NCBI GenBank assembly: GCA_034439975.1
Contig: JAWXBK010000030.1
Coordinates: 1 to 28,031, forward strand
Length of the DNA stretch: 28,031 nucleotides
Source: JAWXBK01 sp034439975
GTDB taxonomy: Bacteria; Pseudomonadota; Alphaproteobacteria; Dongiales; Dongiaceae
Reading direction: 5' to 3'
Of this stretch, positions 1-7,213 are shown piece by piece. The position numbers were made by a program, and so were the translations under genes. Numbering within the stretch: position 1 is the first letter of the stretch; the number at the start of each line of letters is the position of its first letter. Under the pieces are notes generated by a model, which saw only the letters and a program-made list of their open reading frames with translations, was not told the DNA's origin and did not search any database.

Positions 1-1
1 C

Positions 2-712
2 CCGCATATCCCGGCCGCGCGCCAGTACAGCGACCTGGTCGATTGGGGCATGCAACCCGACATGATCGAAGGGCAATCGAAATCGTCCGGCCGCCTCTTG
101 TACAAGCGCGACGAGAACGGCGAACGTGCGATCGAAAGCGGGCTGTGGGTCTGCACGCCCGGTTCGTGGCGGCTTTCGATACCCGGCGACGAGATCTGCT
201 ATTTCCTCGAAGGCCGCGCGGTCTACACCGAACATAACGGCGATACGATCGATGTCGGACCCGAGACGGTCGTGCATTTTCCGTCGGGGTGGACCGGCCG
301 CTGCGATGTCAAATCGACATTGCGCAATACATACATGCTCGCCCGCACGCCGTCGACGATCGATCGCGAGGCGACACCGGTCATGTACAAGCCGCTCGAA
401 ATTTCGAAGCTGGTCGACTGGGGCGCCGTCCCGACGATGATCGAGGGCCAGTCCGTCACCTCCGGCCGGCTACTCTACAAAGGGCCCGGCGGGCGCAGCG
501 AAACCGGGATCTGGGTCTGCACGCCGGGCACCTGGAATTGCCACGTCACCAGCGATGAATATTGCCATTTCATCGCCGGGCGCAGCACCTATACGCATGA
601 GAGCGGCGAGGTGATCGAGATCAAGCCCGACACGGTCGCGTTTTTTCCAAAGGATTGGCGCGGTGTCTGTCAGGTTCACGAGACCGTACGCAAGGTCTAC
701 ATGATCCGCTGA
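2..712 (+). CDS. Tandem-cupin protein (DUF861/EutQ-like), 5' end outside window
   Basis: The frame is open from the first bases of the window to the TGA at 710-712. An ATG exists at position 50, but the codons before it read YSDLVDWG, which matches ISKLVDWG at the start of the second repeat. The true start therefore lies upstream and the gene is cut by the window edge. The visible protein is two copies of one roughly 115-residue unit: LVDWG, MIEGQS, SGRLLYK, the core WVCTPG with DEICYFLEGR or DEYCHFIAGR, and a closing TVxxFPxxW. This is the cupin_3 (DUF861) pattern seen in small sugar or amine-binding cupins. Residues that could bind a metal are sparse, so enzymatic activity is uncertain. No substrate can be named. 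An internal duplication giving a bicupin is directly visible. The gene is followed by a non-coding stretch, so it probably ends its transcription unit. Confidence 0.8.
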   Translation, partial: PHIPAARQYSDLVDWGMQPDMIEGQSKSSGRLLYKRDENGERAIESGLWVCTPGSWRLSIPGDEICYFLEGRAVYTEHNGDTIDVGPETVVHFPSGWTGRCDVKSTLRNTYMLARTPSTIDREATPVMYKPLEISKLVDWGAVPTMIEGQSVTSGRLLYKGPGGRSETGIWVCTPGTWNCHVTSDEYCHFIAGRSTYTHESGEVIEIKPDTVAFFPKDWRGVCQVHETVRKVYMIR

Positions 713-810
713 GCGCAGCTTGCGGCCGTTCGCCTGCGTAAAATCCCCAGTGTCGCGCGCGATAATTTATGTGCGTGCGATCACGATTTCTTCAAATGGC
801 CTCGCCTCGA

Positions 811-839
811 TTGACGCGCGCCAAAACCGGGCGCAGCAT
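811..839 (+). promoter_or_regulatory. Weak candidate promoter for the structured RNA
   Basis: TTGACG at 811-816 is a good -35 hexamer. At 17 nt spacing it is followed by CAGCAT (834-839), a poor -10. It sits just before the first hairpin at 847, which would put the 5' end of the RNA near 846. Low confidence because of the weak -10. Confidence 0.25.
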
Positions 840-846
840 TTTCCCG

Positions 847-1170
847 TCGGCGCCTGTCGCCGATGGATCACTCACCCGTTGCAACCAACATAGAGGAGGA
901 TGCGGACCTGCATGGAACCACCGAAGCAGCAACCCCGGCTTCGCCTCGATGCGGAGCCACGGTCCTGAAGGATCCGTGTGAGAACCGGTGGGCACCCGGC
1001 TCTCACGGAACGTGACGAGGACCGCCGACAGTCTGCAATGTTGAAATGACGCCTGGCCGCAAGACCGGCGTGAAACAGTGGATCTCCTCGAGATCTGCGC
1101 TCGGGCCGAAGAGGCCCCGGAACCAAGGCCCCGCCGTGGAGGACTCCAGCCCGGCGGGGCTCCGTTTTTT
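847..1170 (+). ncRNA. Candidate structured RNA, unassigned, ending in an intrinsic terminator
   Basis: The stretch 713-1224 has no convincing gene, but from 847 on it folds into successive hairpins. Arms are 847-852/858-863 (6 bp), 900-903/910-913 (4 bp), 937-944/951-958 (8 bp with one G-T), and 960-966/1018-1024 (7 bp) enclosing a long hairpin at 974-1008. Further hairpins lie at about 1048-1071 and 1081-1095 (GATCTC/GAGATC), and at 1102-1120. The last is 1128-1135/1153-1160 (8 bp) with a nested TGGA/TCCA stem and six T at 1165-1170, a plus-strand intrinsic terminator. I recognise none of the signatures of RNase P RNA, tmRNA, SRP RNA or the common riboswitches. It could be a free small RNA or a leader that attenuates the DUF488 gene 54 nt downstream. 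An AGGAGG at 894-899 precedes an 18-codon frame (912-968), so a leader peptide is also possible. The ends are estimates. Confidence 0.5.
1128..1170 (+). terminator. Rho-independent terminator of the structured RNA
   Basis: Arms GCCCCGCC (1128-1135) and GGCGGGGC (1153-1160) pair perfectly. A nested TGGA/TCCA hairpin lies between them, and six T follow at 1165-1170 after a 4-nt gap. The T run lies on the plus strand only, so transcription runs left to right. It lies 54 nt before the DUF488 start. Confidence 0.75.
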
Positions 1171-1212
1171 CAAATCAGGCGCATTCGCGCTCCCGGATAG
1201 CGCGCCGGCCGC

Positions 1213-1218
1213 TATGAT
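1213..1218 (+). promoter_or_regulatory. -10-like hexamer, possible leaderless start of DUF488
   Basis: TATGAT is one base from the sigma70 -10 consensus and ends 6 nt before the ATG at 1225, so transcription would begin at or next to the start codon. No Shine-Dalgarno sequence precedes the ATG. No good -35 is visible at 16-18 nt. Confidence 0.35.
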
Positions 1219-1224
1219 CGCGCG

Positions 1225-1722
1225 ATGACGGCGACAACACACGACATCGATCCGGGCCCCCTGACCACGATCGGTTATGAGCGCGCAGAGCTCGCCGATT
1301 TCCTGCGCAGCCTGAACGAAGCCGGAATTACCATCCTGTTCGACATTCGCGCCAACGCCTGGTCGCGACGCAGCGAGTTCGCTGCAAAGCGACTAAGTGC
1401 GGCGCTGGCCGAAGCGGGCATCGCCTATCGTCATCTGCCCGCCCTCGGCAGCCCCGATCCGGCCCGCGAAGCCGCCAAGGCGGGCGATGCTGCCGGCTTC
1501 GAACGCCATTATCGCGCCCAGCTCGAAACCGACGCGGCGCGCGCCGCGCTCAGACTTGTCGCCGAGGAAGCCGCGCGCAATCCGATCTGTCTCATGTGCT
1601 ACGAGCGCGATCCGCGCGACTGTCATCGGCGCCTGACCGCCGATGCGCTGCAGGCGATGACGGGGCATGCGCTGCGCCATCTGTTCGTCGCCGCAGAACC
1701 CGCCGCGGGCTCGTTGCTCTAG
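1225..1722 (+). CDS. DUF488 family protein
   Basis: A 165-residue protein with the DUF488 hallmarks: TIGYERAEL near the N-terminus (residues 15-23), the FDIRANAWSRR strand and loop at 39-49, and the C-terminal motif CYERDPRDCHR at 125-135. The paired Cys and His in that motif are the family's conserved site and may bind metal or act in thiol chemistry. The biochemical role of the family is not established, so none is given. The length is normal. The ATG at 1225 has no ribosome binding site, and a TATGAT lies just before it. The 3' end overlaps the stop of the convergent ABC ATPase gene by 4 nt. Upstream lies the hairpin-rich RNA and its terminator, which may or may not control this gene. Confidence 0.88.
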   Translation: MTATTHDIDPGPLTTIGYERAELADFLRSLNEAGITILFDIRANAWSRRSEFAAKRLSAALAEAGIAYRHLPALGSPDPAREAAKAGDAAGFERHYRAQLETDAARAALRLVAEEAARNPICLMCYERDPRDCHRRLTADALQAMTGHALRHLFVAAEPAAGSLL

Positions 1723-2417
1723 GCGGTGGCCGGCCCGCCGCCTGCTACAATCCTGCCGTCGAGCATGCGGACCTGGCGTGGCGCGCGCCTGGCAAAATCG
1801 CCGTCATGCGTCACCACGATTACGGCGCGGCCCTCGTCGGCGGCCAGCTCGCCGAGGATGGCGTAGACCGTTTCTGCATTCTTGCTGTCGAGATTGCCGG
1901 TCGGCTCGTCAGCGAGGATCAGTGCCGGACCGTTTGCCAGCGCCCGGGCAATCGCAACGCGCTGGCGCTCGCCGCCGGAAAGCTGGTGTGGTCGCCGGTT
2001 TGCCACCCGGCCAAGACCGAGACGATCGAGCAGCGCGGAAGCGCGCGTGCGGACCTGTGATTCGTCCTGCCGGCCGAGGCGACGCATCGGCAACATCACG
2101 TTCTCAAGGGCGGTAAATTCGCCGAGCAGAAAATGAAACTGGAATACAAATCCGATACGCTCCAGCCGCAACCGCGCCAGGGCATCGGAACTCAATGTGC
2201 CGGTATCGATACCATCGAACCGGACAGTGCCCTCACTCGGCCGGTCGAGCAGCCCAATCAGATAAAGGAGCGACGACTTCCCGCAGCCGGATGGCCCCGT
2301 GACAACGATGTACTCGCCTGGCATCACGGCAACATCGATATCGGAGACCAGGGTCACAGGAACCGCACCGCGAATTCGCCGTGCCACGGATGCGAGCATG
2401 ACGACCGGCACGCTCAT
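1719..2417 (-). CDS. ABC exporter ATPase, MacB/LolD type
   Basis: A 232-residue nucleotide-binding subunit with every ABC motif in place: Walker A GPSGCGKS (41-48), Q-loop Gln93, signature LSGGE (146-150), Walker B LILADE (166-171) with catalytic Glu171, and a switch His in VVTHD. LDSKN after the D-loop and the overall length are typical of the LolD/MacB-N/YbbA ATPases that pair with FtsX-type permeases. Its ATG overlaps the permease stop in an ATGA (2414-2417), so the two are probably translationally coupled. It is the last gene of the adaptor-permease-ATPase operon. ATP hydrolysis would drive the mechanotransmission type of transport across the periplasm. The substrate is unknown. Its stop overlaps that of DUF488 by 4 nt. 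Confidence 0.93.
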   Translation of the reverse strand: MSVPVVMLASVARRIRGAVPVTLVSDIDVAVMPGEYIVVTGPSGCGKSSLLYLIGLLDRPSEGTVRFDGIDTGTLSSDALARLRLERIGFVFQFHFLLGEFTALENVMLPMRRLGRQDESQVRTRASALLDRLGLGRVANRRPHQLSGGERQRVAIARALANGPALILADEPTGNLDSKNAETVYAILGELAADEGRAVIVVTHDGDFARRAPRQVRMLDGRIVAGGGPATA

Positions 2418-3661
2418 GCAGCGCCCCGGATGATGTCGACCGGCTCGAGTGCGGCCGCCTTTCTTGCCGGAAGATATGCCGCAAGCGTTGCCGACAGGAA
2501 CGCGGCCGACCCGGCTATCGCATAGTGCCAGGGCGAATACAGAAGAACGAACCCTTCCGTCCGCACAAATCCCTCAATCTCGAAGCGGATGGACGCCAGC
2601 AACTCCGTCAGCCCGTACCCGACCCCCCAGCCGATCAGCATCCCGATCGCCCCGACCAGCGCACCTTCGAGCAGGAATATCAGCTGTATGTCGGCTTCTG
2701 TGAAACCCAGCGACTTCAGGATCGCAATATCGCGGGTCTTCTCCAGAACGACCGTCGAGATGATGTTATAGATCCCGAATGCCGCAACCAGAAGGATCGC
2801 GCCGGTCGTCGAGTACATGATCGCATTCTGGATCACGAAAATGCCGAGTACATTGCTGTTTGCTTCCTGCCAGGACTCCGTCCAGTAGCGGAATTGCGAT
2901 TCGAGGTGGCGGGCAATCGGCTCTGCCTGCTCGACATCGCGTAATCGCATTCGTATGCGATCGATGACATTGATGCGGTCCTGCAGAACCTGTGCCTTCT
3001 TCAGCAGCGTATAGCTCGTCCCATTGTCGAGGGACACCACGCCGGTTTCGAACATGCCGACGATCTGCATTCGCATAACCACGCCGGCCGGCGATGTGAC
3101 TGTCAGCCAGTCGCTCATCGTGGCGCCAAGGCGATCGGCAATGCCGACACCGAGAATGATGCCATTGGCCCGCGTTTCGAGCGACTCGATGTTGCCGGCA
3201 ATCAGGTCCTTTACCAGGTTTGTAACGAACCGCTCGCGCTGCGGTTCAATGCCGATCAGCGACGACGCTTCCTCGGCGCTGCCATAAGTAAGAAATACCT
3301 GACCCTCGAGGGCGGGTGCTGCGGTGACGCCCTCCATGGCGTCGATTGTCTCGAGAATGGCCTTGGCATTCCGGATGCCGCGCACCTCGGTTTCGGGCTT
3401 GAGGCCGCGCAATTCCATCGCAACGATTTCGCCGTAAGCGCGTTCGACAGGTTGCGCATCGGCGGTACGAAATTCGTCCTTCATCGTGACATGGGGCGAC
3501 ACATCGATTATCTGGCTGACGAAGTAGCTCTGGAACCCCTGCATCATCGCCGCAATGGCGATGAAGAACCCCACACCGAGCGCGACGCCGGCTATCGATA
3601 CCATCGATTGACGGCGCCGTTGCCCGAGATGCGCCAGCGCGATGTCGAAGCGGATGTCCAA
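2414..3661 (-). CDS. FtsX-type ABC permease (LolC/E-MacB family)
   Basis: A 415-residue inner-membrane protein. A cytoplasmic start FDIALAHLGQRRRQS is followed by TM1 (about 22-42). A large periplasmic domain (about 45-275, MacB_PCD type) follows, then three C-terminal helices (about 282-310, 331-352, 372-395), the FtsX topology. Between them lies EKTRDIAILKSLGF, the coupling-helix region shared by MacB and LolC/E, and the protein ends in PARKAAALEPVDIIRG, also typical. The phrase MQIVGMFETGVVSLDNGTS resembles LolC/E rather than MacB. The gene lies 6 nt downstream of the adaptor and overlaps the ATPase by 4 nt. It probably forms a homodimer with two ATPases and docks to the adaptor. The cargo cannot be read from the sequence. 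Confidence 0.9.
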   Translation of the reverse strand: MDIRFDIALAHLGQRRRQSMVSIAGVALGVGFFIAIAAMMQGFQSYFVSQIIDVSPHVTMKDEFRTADAQPVERAYGEIVAMELRGLKPETEVRGIRNAKAILETIDAMEGVTAAPALEGQVFLTYGSAEEASSLIGIEPQRERFVTNLVKDLIAGNIESLETRANGIILGVGIADRLGATMSDWLTVTSPAGVVMRMQIVGMFETGVVSLDNGTSYTLLKKAQVLQDRINVIDRIRMRLRDVEQAEPIARHLESQFRYWTESWQEANSNVLGIFVIQNAIMYSTTGAILLVAAFGIYNIISTVVLEKTRDIAILKSLGFTEADIQLIFLLEGALVGAIGMLIGWGVGYGLTELLASIRFEIEGFVRTEGFVLLYSPWHYAIAGSAAFLSATLAAYLPARKAAALEPVDIIRGAA

Positions 3662-3667
3662 GGGTGC

Positions 3668-4678
3668 CTATCGATCCGCCGATTCGAGACGGTCGCCTTC
3701 GACAAGGTCGATCGGGGGGTTCAGGATCACCCGGTCGCCCGCATCGACGCCTTCGACGATCTCGATGAACTCGTTCCCGATAATGCCGGTCTGCACGGCG
3801 CGCCGCTCGGCGGCGCCGTCTGCCACGACCCAAAGCGCGCCGTCCCGGTAAGCCGCCGCCGGCGCCAGAACGGCATCGGCAACTTCCCGAACGATGACAT
3901 TGACTTCGACCGTCATGCCAACGAACAACGGCGAGTCCGCCGGCAGCATCATCCGCGCGCGATAGCTCTTATTGATCGAATCACCCCGCGGCGTCACATC
4001 GTCGACGGTCGCTTCGATGACAAGATCGGGAAATGCATCGGCCTTCACCAACGCTGCCTGCCCGCGGGCAATCAGCGGAATATCCTCCTCATCGATTTCG
4101 GCGGATACACGAAACGGCGGTTCCTGTCCGAGCCAGCAGACGGTTTGCCCGGCATCCAGAACGTCGCCGATCTCATGCTCCCGGCGCAATACGATGGCGT
4201 CGAACGGCGCGGCAAGCGTCAGGTCCGCAAGTCGCTGACGCGCGGCATCCACGCCGGCGCGCGCCTGTTCATGGAGGCTGACGGTACGCTCCAGGGTCTG
4301 GCGTGTGGCCGTGTTGCGCTCGGCAAGCTCGCGAAATCGATCCAACTCCTGGCGCTGAAAAGAGAGGACGGCCTCGGCCTCGGCAAGCTGCGCCTTGACC
4401 TCGCCTGCGTCGAATTCGACGAGAATCTCGCCGGCCACAACCCGATCGCCCTCGCCGCATCGAATGGCAATGACACGGCCGCGGATCGTCGGTGCGATCT
4501 CGACCTCCCGCACCGGTTCGACCGTACCTGTCGCATAGACCGCCGCGACGGCCGGCCCCCGGACCACCTCGCCGGTCTCGACTTGGCGAGGTCCGAGGAA
4601 GCGGCTCCAGCCGATATAGGCAGCGCCGACAACGGCGCTGGCCATCAGGATGCCCAGAACGATATGGCGAGGTCGCAT
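3668..4678 (-). CDS. Periplasmic adaptor (HlyD/MacA membrane-fusion) protein
   Basis: The 336-residue protein starts at the ATG at 4678, directly before an N-terminal membrane anchor (residues 6-24). The frame stays open further upstream, but that part would overlap pgk and shows no family features. Barrel half-motifs VEIAPTIRGRVIAI (59-72) and GDRVVAGEILVEFD (77-90) form the lipoyl domain. A helical hairpin follows (about 93-150, ERNTATRQTLERTVS), then the second lipoyl half APFDAIVLRREHEIGD, a beta-barrel (about 187-265) and a membrane-proximal domain. It would link the permease to an outer-membrane channel; no TolC homologue is encoded nearby. Gene order adaptor-permease-ATPase matches the DevBCA type. 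The short hairpin suggests a hexamer with a short periplasmic reach. Its 5' end is divergent from pgk across 187 bp. Confidence 0.88.
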   Translation of the reverse strand: MRPRHIVLGILMASAVVGAAYIGWSRFLGPRQVETGEVVRGPAVAAVYATGTVEPVREVEIAPTIRGRVIAIRCGEGDRVVAGEILVEFDAGEVKAQLAEAEAVLSFQRQELDRFRELAERNTATRQTLERTVSLHEQARAGVDAARQRLADLTLAAPFDAIVLRREHEIGDVLDAGQTVCWLGQEPPFRVSAEIDEEDIPLIARGQAALVKADAFPDLVIEATVDDVTPRGDSINKSYRARMMLPADSPLFVGMTVEVNVIVREVADAVLAPAAAYRDGALWVVADGAAERRAVQTGIIGNEFIEIVEGVDAGDRVILNPPIDLVEGDRLESADR

Positions 4679-4865
4679 CTCGGATTCACCGCTCAAAATT
4701 GTCGGCCCCGCGATCTTAGGCGGATGGCGACGCCCGGACCAGCGGCGAGGATTGCTCCGCCGTGTCGATGGATGACCTCGCGATTGCCGGATTGCGAATC
4801 GGGGCGGCGCCGACCAAGATGCCGCGCCCGAAAGGAAGATTTGGCGGGGATAAGGACGATGGCCG

Positions 4866-6071
4866 ATGGCGCAGTTCCGCACGCTCGACGATATCGATGT
4901 GACCGGCCGGCGCGTCCTGGTGCGGTCCGATCTCAATGTACCGATGAAGAACGGCCGGGTGACCGACACGACGCGGATCGACCGCAGCGCAGTCACAATC
5001 CAGGCGCTGATCGACAAGGGCGCGAGCGTGGTGGTGCTCTCGCATTTCGATCGGCCCGGCGGGAAGCGCGTGCCCGAGATGTCGCTCGCCCCGGTGGTCG
5101 AGCCTTTGTCCGCAGCCCTTAGCGGACGGCCGGTCGCTTTCGCGGACGACTGCATCGGACCCGCAGCCGAACGCGCGGTCGCGGCGCTGAAGCCCGGTAG
5201 CGTCCTGCTGTTGGAGAATCTTCGCTTTCATGCGGGCGAGGAAATGAACGATCCCGGTTTTGCCCGCGCATTGGCCGCATCGGGCGAGATCTATGTGAAC
5301 GATGCCTTCTCTGCCGCGCATCGGGCGCATGCTTCGACCGAAGCGATCGCGCGCCTGCTGCCGGCCGTTGCTGGACGGCTGATGGAGGCCGAGCTCGATC
5401 ATCTCTCGCGCGCGCTCGATCAGCCGCAGCGACCGGTCGCCGCGATCGTCGGCGGCGCCAAGATTTCGACCAAGCTCGATCTGCTCGGCAATCTGGTGGC
5501 GAAGATGGATCTGCTGATCGTCGGCGGCGGCATGGCGAACACGTTTCTTCATGCCAGCGGCATCGCGATCGGCCGCTCGCTCGCGGAACGCGACATGGCC
5601 GCGCGCACGAAGGAGATCATGCAGGAGGCACAGCGCCAGGGCTGCGACATCCTGCTGCCGGAGGATGCCGTTGTCGCAAAGACTCTCGCGGCCGGCGTCG
5701 AAACCGAAACCGTTGCGATCCAGGTAGTGCCGGCGGACCAGATGATTCTCGATATCGGCCCTGCGACCGTCGCCTCGATCGAACGACGCCTCGATGCCTG
5801 CCGCACGCTGGTCTGGAACGGGCCGCTCGGCGCGTTCGAGACGCCCCCGTTCGACGCGGGCACGATGGCGGTTGCGGAGTTCGTCGCCAAACGCACGCAG
5901 GCGGCGCGGCTGATGAGCGTTGCCGGCGGCGGCGACACGGTCGCGGCATTGGCAAAGGCCGGCGTCACCGGTGCGCTGTCCTATGTTTCGACGGCCGGCG
6001 GCGCGTTCCTCGAATGGCTCGAGGGCAAGACCCTGCCGGGGGTGAAGGCACTCGAGGACGCGGCGCGCTAG
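4866..6071 (+). CDS. pgk: Phosphoglycerate kinase
   Basis: Catalyses 1,3-bisphosphoglycerate + ADP to 3-phosphoglycerate + ATP in glycolysis, and the reverse in gluconeogenesis, in the cytoplasm. The 401-residue length is normal. Visible motifs are the signature VLVRSDLNVP (17-26), SHFDRPGG (59-66), LLLENLRFHAGEE (114-126), NDAFSAAHRAHAST (145-158), the hinge region VGGAKISTK, WNGPLGAFE and the nucleotide-site GGGDT near the C-terminus. Position 62 is Asp where many bacteria have Gly in SHxGRP. An AAGGA at 4852-4856 lies 9 nt before the ATG. No gap, tkt or fba gene is adjacent, so pgk appears to stand alone here. Its stop is 1 bp from that of azlD on the other strand. Confidence 0.97.
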   Translation: MAQFRTLDDIDVTGRRVLVRSDLNVPMKNGRVTDTTRIDRSAVTIQALIDKGASVVVLSHFDRPGGKRVPEMSLAPVVEPLSAALSGRPVAFADDCIGPAAERAVAALKPGSVLLLENLRFHAGEEMNDPGFARALAASGEIYVNDAFSAAHRAHASTEAIARLLPAVAGRLMEAELDHLSRALDQPQRPVAAIVGGAKISTKLDLLGNLVAKMDLLIVGGGMANTFLHASGIAIGRSLAERDMAARTKEIMQEAQRQGCDILLPEDAVVAKTLAAGVETETVAIQVVPADQMILDIGPATVASIERRLDACRTLVWNGPLGAFETPPFDAGTMAVAEFVAKRTQAARLMSVAGGGDTVAALAKAGVTGALSYVSTAGGAFLEWLEGKTLPGVKALEDAAR

Positions 6072-6072
6072 T

Positions 6073-6405
6073 TCAGGCGGTCGCGATACTGAGCAGCACC
6101 AGAACCGCCATGCCGGCGGCGCAGCCGAGCAACAGATTGCGCCGCGTCAGAAAGAACACGAACGCGGCCGCCGCCGCCGCAGCCAGCCGATGCGTGAGGT
6201 CGGTTGCCGCCAGCGGCCCTTCCGGCATCAGGATCATGCGCGCGATGAGCGCCGCAAGCAGCGCATAGGCGACCGCCGCACTCCAGCGAAACAACCGGCT
6301 ATTCGTATCGATGCGGCCGCCGAGCAGTACGCCGGCGAAGCGCCATCCATAGGTGACGATGGCCGCGATCCCGATCACGAACCAGGGGTAGAGCGGGTCG
6401 CTCAT
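6073..6405 (-). CDS. azlD: AzlD family branched-chain amino acid exporter subunit
   Basis: A 110-residue membrane protein starting MSDPLYPWFVIGI at 6405. It has about four hydrophobic segments, the early motif TYGWRFAGVLLGG (18-30) and RWSAAVAYALLAALIAR (40-56), typical of AzlD. AzlD is the small partner of AzlC in two-component export of branched-chain amino acids and some analogues. The start overlaps the azlC stop in an ATGA (6402-6405), so the two are coupled. The open frame extends much further upstream, but that part is the antisense-like shadow of azlC and contains no membrane segment, so the internal ATG was chosen. Confidence 0.88.
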   Translation of the reverse strand: MSDPLYPWFVIGIAAIVTYGWRFAGVLLGGRIDTNSRLFRWSAAVAYALLAALIARMILMPEGPLAATDLTHRLAAAAAAAFVFFLTRRNLLLGCAAGMAVLVLLSIATA

Positions 6406-7145
6406 GCCGGGCTCGTCTTGCGAAGCGTCTCGTCGAGCCAGAAGGCGGCGCTGCCGGCGATGAGGCCGGTTGCGAGCAGGCCCCAGTCCGGCGAGACGAG
6501 ATGCAGGAGAGGCCCGAGGATCGCGCCGAAAACGAGCGCCAGCGCGCGGGCGCGGGCGCGCGCGTCGGCCGCAAAGATCAGCATGAAATAGATCGGATTG
6601 AGGAATACGAGCCCGATCGTCACGCTCGATGGCAGCAGATCTGGCAACTGATAGCCGATCGCCGTGGTGACGAGCGTGCTGGTCCACAGCACCGCGACGA
6701 TCCCGAAAAAGAATGGCAGGCGCCCGCGCGTCGTCATGTGCGGGGCGCGCTGCATGGTGTTGGCCCAGCCGGTGACCGCGACGTAATGCGCCGCGAGATA
6801 GTATTTCCAGCGCGGCGTGCCGGGATGACGCAGATAAGGCATCAGCGTCACCGTCATCGGCAGCAGTCGCGCGTTGGTGAGCGCAACCGCGATCGCAATC
6901 GCAAACCACGATGCGCCGACGGCATAGAGTTCGACCAACGCGATCTGACCGGGCAGTGCCCAGCCGGTCGCCGTCGAGGCAATGCTCTGGCCGAGCCCGA
7001 GCCCGCTTTCCCGTGCCAGCACGCCGAAGCCGAGATAGCTCGAGGCCAACACGATCGCGGGAATGCCGGCGGCGAGCCGCATCCCCTCGACGAAGGCGGC
7101 CCGCGGCGCCATATCCTGCATTGTCGCGGTCTCGTCGGTCGTCAT
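6402..7145 (-). CDS. azlC: AzlC family branched-chain amino acid permease
   Basis: A 247-residue membrane protein when started at the ATG at 7145 (MTTDETATMQDM). Family features are FVEGMRLAAGIPAIVLASSY near the N-terminus, GWALPGQIALVELYAVGA in the middle, LTNARLLPMTVTLMPYLR, and the terminal hydrophobic helices. It is the large subunit of the AzlCD exporter. Earlier in-frame starts exist (for example ATG at 7178) but would use the palindrome at 7171-7190 as coding sequence, and no family similarity lies there. It is divergent from the sugar dehydrogenase gene with only 68 bp between starts. In relatives this pair is often controlled by Lrp-type regulators; no regulator is encoded here. Confidence 0.9.
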   Translation of the reverse strand: MTTDETATMQDMAPRAAFVEGMRLAAGIPAIVLASSYLGFGVLARESGLGLGQSIASTATGWALPGQIALVELYAVGASWFAIAIAVALTNARLLPMTVTLMPYLRHPGTPRWKYYLAAHYVAVTGWANTMQRAPHMTTRGRLPFFFGIVAVLWTSTLVTTAIGYQLPDLLPSSVTIGLVFLNPIYFMLIFAADARARARALALVFGAILGPLLHLVSPDWGLLATGLIAGSAAFWLDETLRKTSPA

Positions 7146-7170
7146 GCGGACGGGTTTCCGGGGCACGGGT

Positions 7171-7190
7171 GGGTGCATAAAATTGCACCC
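7171..7190. promoter_or_regulatory. Operator-like inverted repeat between azlC and the dehydrogenase gene
   Basis: GGGTGCA (7171-7177) and TGCACCC (7184-7190) are perfect 7-bp arms around TAAAAT. The AT spacer itself reads as a -10 for the rightward gene, with TTTCCG at 7155-7160 as a weak -35 at 17 nt. A protein bound to the arms would cover that promoter. The regulator is not known. Confidence 0.5.
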
Positions 7191-7213
7191 GACCATAGGC
7201 CAGGAGACGATGA

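Noticed and set aside
713..740. Terminator after the cupin gene
   Set aside because: Only a 5-bp stem (CGCAG/CTGCG) is visible and no T run follows.
769..1228. Small frames of 60-84 codons within the candidate RNA
   Set aside because: They cross the hairpins and terminator, lack good start contexts and show no family resemblance. Only the 18-codon frame at 912 has an AGGAGG near it, and it is listed as a speculation.
4859..4866. ATG at 4859 as the pgk start
   Set aside because: It is out of frame with the pgk sequence; ATG 4866 has an AAGGA 9 nt upstream and matches the family's N-terminus.
5043..5064. Asp in place of Gly in the SHxGRP motif of pgk as a loss of function
   Set aside because: The other catalytic and substrate motifs are intact, and variation at this site is plausible in the class, so I treat it as a benign difference.
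3452..5122. A 556-codon plus-strand frame over the adaptor and pgk start
   Set aside because: It is antisense to the adaptor gene and overlaps pgk out of frame, with Arg/Asp/His-rich composition and no recognisable motif.
7145..7178. Upstream starts for azlC
   Set aside because: They would place coding sequence over the palindrome and extend no recognisable AzlC domain.
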